Assembly: GCA_027923505.1 (NCBI GenBank)
Contig: BROI01000038.1
Span: forward strand, 62,001-126,000
Source: Mayamaea pseudoterrestris
Taxonomy: Eukaryota; Bacillariophyta; Bacillariophyceae; Sellaphorales; Sellaphoraceae
Direction: 5' to 3'
DNA length: 64,000 bases
The notes beneath the pieces are model-generated. The model ran no database searches, was not told the DNA's origin, and worked only from the letters and a program-made list of their open reading frames with translations. Positions 62,267 through 64,000 of the stretch are shown here, piece by piece (position 1 is the stretch's first letter; each line of letters opens with the position of its first letter). A program made the translations under genes and the position numbers.

Positions 62267-64000
62267 CTACCTTGGCGGCATTGTATCTGGCTGTGAAAAT
62301 GAGAAACCATCCAGTGCCGACGATCTTGGCATCGTCATGGTGCCAGTGCCGACTGGCTGCTGCGCAGCGGCGTCAAATCCATCCGTCTCGGTATCTCCAA
62401 GTGCCATATCTCTCCAGACATCCATTCCTGACATGCTAAATGCTCGGCCGTACGATCGCCCGCCGCCATCGCCCCTCATGGCTCCACTGCCGCTGCCTTG
62501 AGGTGCGCCTGGGGCGTAAGGTGACGGGTGGGCACCTGTCACTTGACCAAACGTGTTCGTTGACGTGTTTATGTCGCCTGCCCCAAAGCCAGCTTGTACG
62601 AGCAAGTTCTCTTGTCGCTGAACAATCTTGCGAAGCTCTGACACTTGCTCAGTCAGTTCCTCGTTGCTGCTTTCCGCGCCGCCATTTTCTTGCGTCCGAC
62701 GTGCGTACCGCAAGATATCCGAAACCACCACGTCGGTCGACAAGGCATTGTGATAGAGTAGCCAAGTCTGTATCATGCCGGGCAATTGCATGGCAGCAAG
62801 TGCAAATAGCGGAACGAAGATAATGTGCCCGCACACAATGTCATGCACCAAATACAAAGGCTTGACAAACTTGAAACCGTACAAGAGTCCGACGAGACAA
62901 ATCGCGCCGATATAATAGTACGCGGCAAGTGCCAAGCGAATGTAATTGGAGTCTTCAATGAAAAGAGTCGCGACGCCAGCGACAATGCCAGAAAATAGTA
63001 AAATCTGAACCGTCCGCCGAATAGGATATGGCACGAAACGCTCTCTCGAGCCAAAGATGCGGCTGATCACCAATAAGGTGAAGATGAAGATAAGAACGTG
63101 GGTAATGCTGACTGTCGACTGGTTAAGTGACATGTCTTTTCTAAACAGGCTTGATCGTCTGATGCCTTCTCCTACCAAAACGTATAGCGCGCACTTAATC
63201 ATGAAGAAGGATTTGGACATGACTGGCATGTTCTTGTAAAAAGCATTCTCCTCGTTCCACCACATCGACCAACTTTTAATGGCACCTCCCGAGGACCCTC
63301 TCATCCATCGCATCCATATATCGTAATCGGAACAGACTGTGTTCCAATCGAACGTGAGTGGGTTAAACCAAAAGGGGCTGCACAGAAAAGACGCAGACGC
63401 AAGCCAAAGCGACCATGATCGCCCCCAGTATTGCTTCGCGTCGGTGTAAACGCCCATGAGTATCAAGCCGCATGCCAGTTCAACGCCAAGGTATAAGTGA
63501 CTCGCCGCGAAAAATCGAAATTGCTCGTCAAAAGGAGCGTGCTGCGTCACAAACCCTCTTCCAGTGGGTCGGTATTTTGCTCCGCCAACGAGAATAGTCT
63601 GAGCCATGTACATTGCTTTCGTCTGGATGTGGAACATGAAATGTAGTGGACCACCAGTGACGAAGACCAGGAAGATTTCGCGAAGGCTCGTCCACCAGCC
63701 TCGCTCAACACCTAGAGTCGCGAAGAGCGGAATTGTCTGCAGCAGTCCCAGACCTCCGAGAAGCATCTGAATTGTACCCATTGGCGTTATCAGTCGATCA
63801 CCAATCTTTTCCAGATCGTAAATTGCCAGCACGGCCATGAGATAGACAACGATGTAGACCGTAAGAACAGTCAATACGTTCGAGAAATAGTGACCAATGC
63901 CACCGTAGTAAAACGAGAGCAGTCGGAAGAAATCGAGGCGGAGACACATCCGATAAACGTCGCGCGATAAACTTTGCTCTGCTGCGCCTTGGCTCAACTT
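62267..64000 (-). CDS. 1,3-beta-glucan (callose) synthase, C-terminal part
   Basis: GT48 enzyme that polymerises glucose from UDP-glucose; in stramenopiles it is linked to chrysolaminarin or callose. The open frame continues off the right edge, so only the last 577 residues are present. KLSQGAAEQSLSRDVYR at the window end corresponds to the GT48 KLSxGxGEQSLSRExYR motif, and RLLSFYYGGIGHYFSNVLTVLTVY continues the family's FFxTTVGFY-like region. HIQTKAMYMAQTILVGGAKYRPTGRGFVTQH and FWFNPLTFDWNTVCSDYDIWMRWM are typical. Multiple membrane spans alternate with these motifs. The cytosolic tail includes a coiled coil (SEQ-rich, about 100 residues before the stop) and a Gly/Ser-rich end. Confidence 0.95.
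   Translation of the reverse strand, partial: KLSQGAAEQSLSRDVYRMCLRLDFFRLLSFYYGGIGHYFSNVLTVLTVYIVVYLMAVLAIYDLEKIGDRLITPMGTIQMLLGGLGLLQTIPLFATLGVERGWWTSLREIFLVFVTGGPLHFMFHIQTKAMYMAQTILVGGAKYRPTGRGFVTQHAPFDEQFRFFAASHLYLGVELACGLILMGVYTDAKQYWGRSWSLWLASASFLCSPFWFNPLTFDWNTVCSDYDIWMRWMRGSSGGAIKSWSMWWNEENAFYKNMPVMSKSFFMIKCALYVLVGEGIRRSSLFRKDMSLNQSTVSITHVLIFIFTLLVISRIFGSRERFVPYPIRRTVQILLFSGIVAGVATLFIEDSNYIRLALAAYYYIGAICLVGLLYGFKFVKPLYLVHDIVCGHIIFVPLFALAAMQLPGMIQTWLLYHNALSTDVVVSDILRYARRTQENGGAESSNEELTEQVSELRKIVQRQENLLVQAGFGAGDINTSTNTFGQVTGAHPSPYAPGAPQGSGSGAMRGDGGGRSYGRAFSMSGMDVWRDMALGDTETDGFDAAAQQPVGTGTMTMPRSSALDGFSFSQPDTMPPR

Noticed and set aside
62267-63997. A start codon for the glucan synthase at 63997
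   Set aside because: The codon is TTG (Leu) within a conserved KLSQG motif and the frame is open to the window edge. The gene is a 3' fragment, not a short complete one.

Overview
The window is nuclear DNA of a photosynthetic stramenopile, most likely a diatom. Supporting signs are two fucoxanthin-chlorophyll a/c light-harvesting proteins, several plastid preproteins with the bipartite signal and an ASAFAP-like cleavage motif (triose-phosphate translocator, FCPs, a thioredoxin-like protein), a plastid-type RecA, a cyclin like the expanded diatom families, a plastid fibrillin, a DGDG synthase and a 1,3-beta-glucan synthase of the kind that makes chrysolaminarin or callose. Spliceosomal introns are few, short (66-180 bp) and GT-AG. 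I joined exons by eye wherever frame, splice signals and family sequence agreed.

Layout. 1-9 kb: 5' part of a plastid triose-phosphate translocator (-), a RetSat/CRTISO-like oxidoreductase (+), a TPR-Aha1N co-chaperone (-), TRAPPC2L (+), plastid RecA (-). 9-15 kb: S-adenosylmethionine decarboxylase (+), a tiny putative membrane protein (+), an 836-aa Ser-rich orphan (-), an ankyrin protein (+). 16-23 kb: a 2OG-oxygenase-like membrane protein (+), SEC22 (-), TIM10 (+), an atypical SDR (-), a three-repeat SH3/KOW-like protein (-). 23.2-25.1 kb is gene-poor. 25-33 kb: a RanBP2-zinc-finger/FG protein (-), a Cys-rich type I membrane protein (+), a cyclin (-), RCE1 protease (+), a secreted beta-helix protein (-). 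33-46 kb: a spinster-like MFS transporter (+), a plastid thioredoxin-fold protein without CxxC (-), CIAO1 (+), a fibrillin (+), an ABC half-transporter (-), RNF10 (+), DGDG synthase (-). 46-64 kb: IPK1 (+), RNA polymerase I RPA2 (-), two convergent FCP genes, dephospho-CoA kinase (+), exocyst SEC15 (+), a DHHC palmitoyltransferase (+), and the 3' part of a 1,3-beta-glucan synthase (-), which runs off the right edge.

Genes are packed at about one per 1.9 kb and many are head-to-head with short shared upstream regions. There is no operon-like functional clustering. Plastid/photosynthesis genes (TPT, RecA, thioredoxin-like, fibrillin, DGD, FCPs) are interspersed with secretory-pathway genes (TRAPPC2L, SEC22, SEC15, DHHC, RCE1).

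The main unexplained structure is repetitive and upstream of genes. A 41-42 bp minisatellite, each unit starting with a TGACG(C/T) box, occurs as a four-unit array at two distant loci, with a decayed copy at a third. A second, different 50-53 bp tandem array carrying a perfect 13-bp inverted repeat lies upstream of SEC15. I saw no transposon, virus-like element, rRNA, tRNA or CRISPR array.
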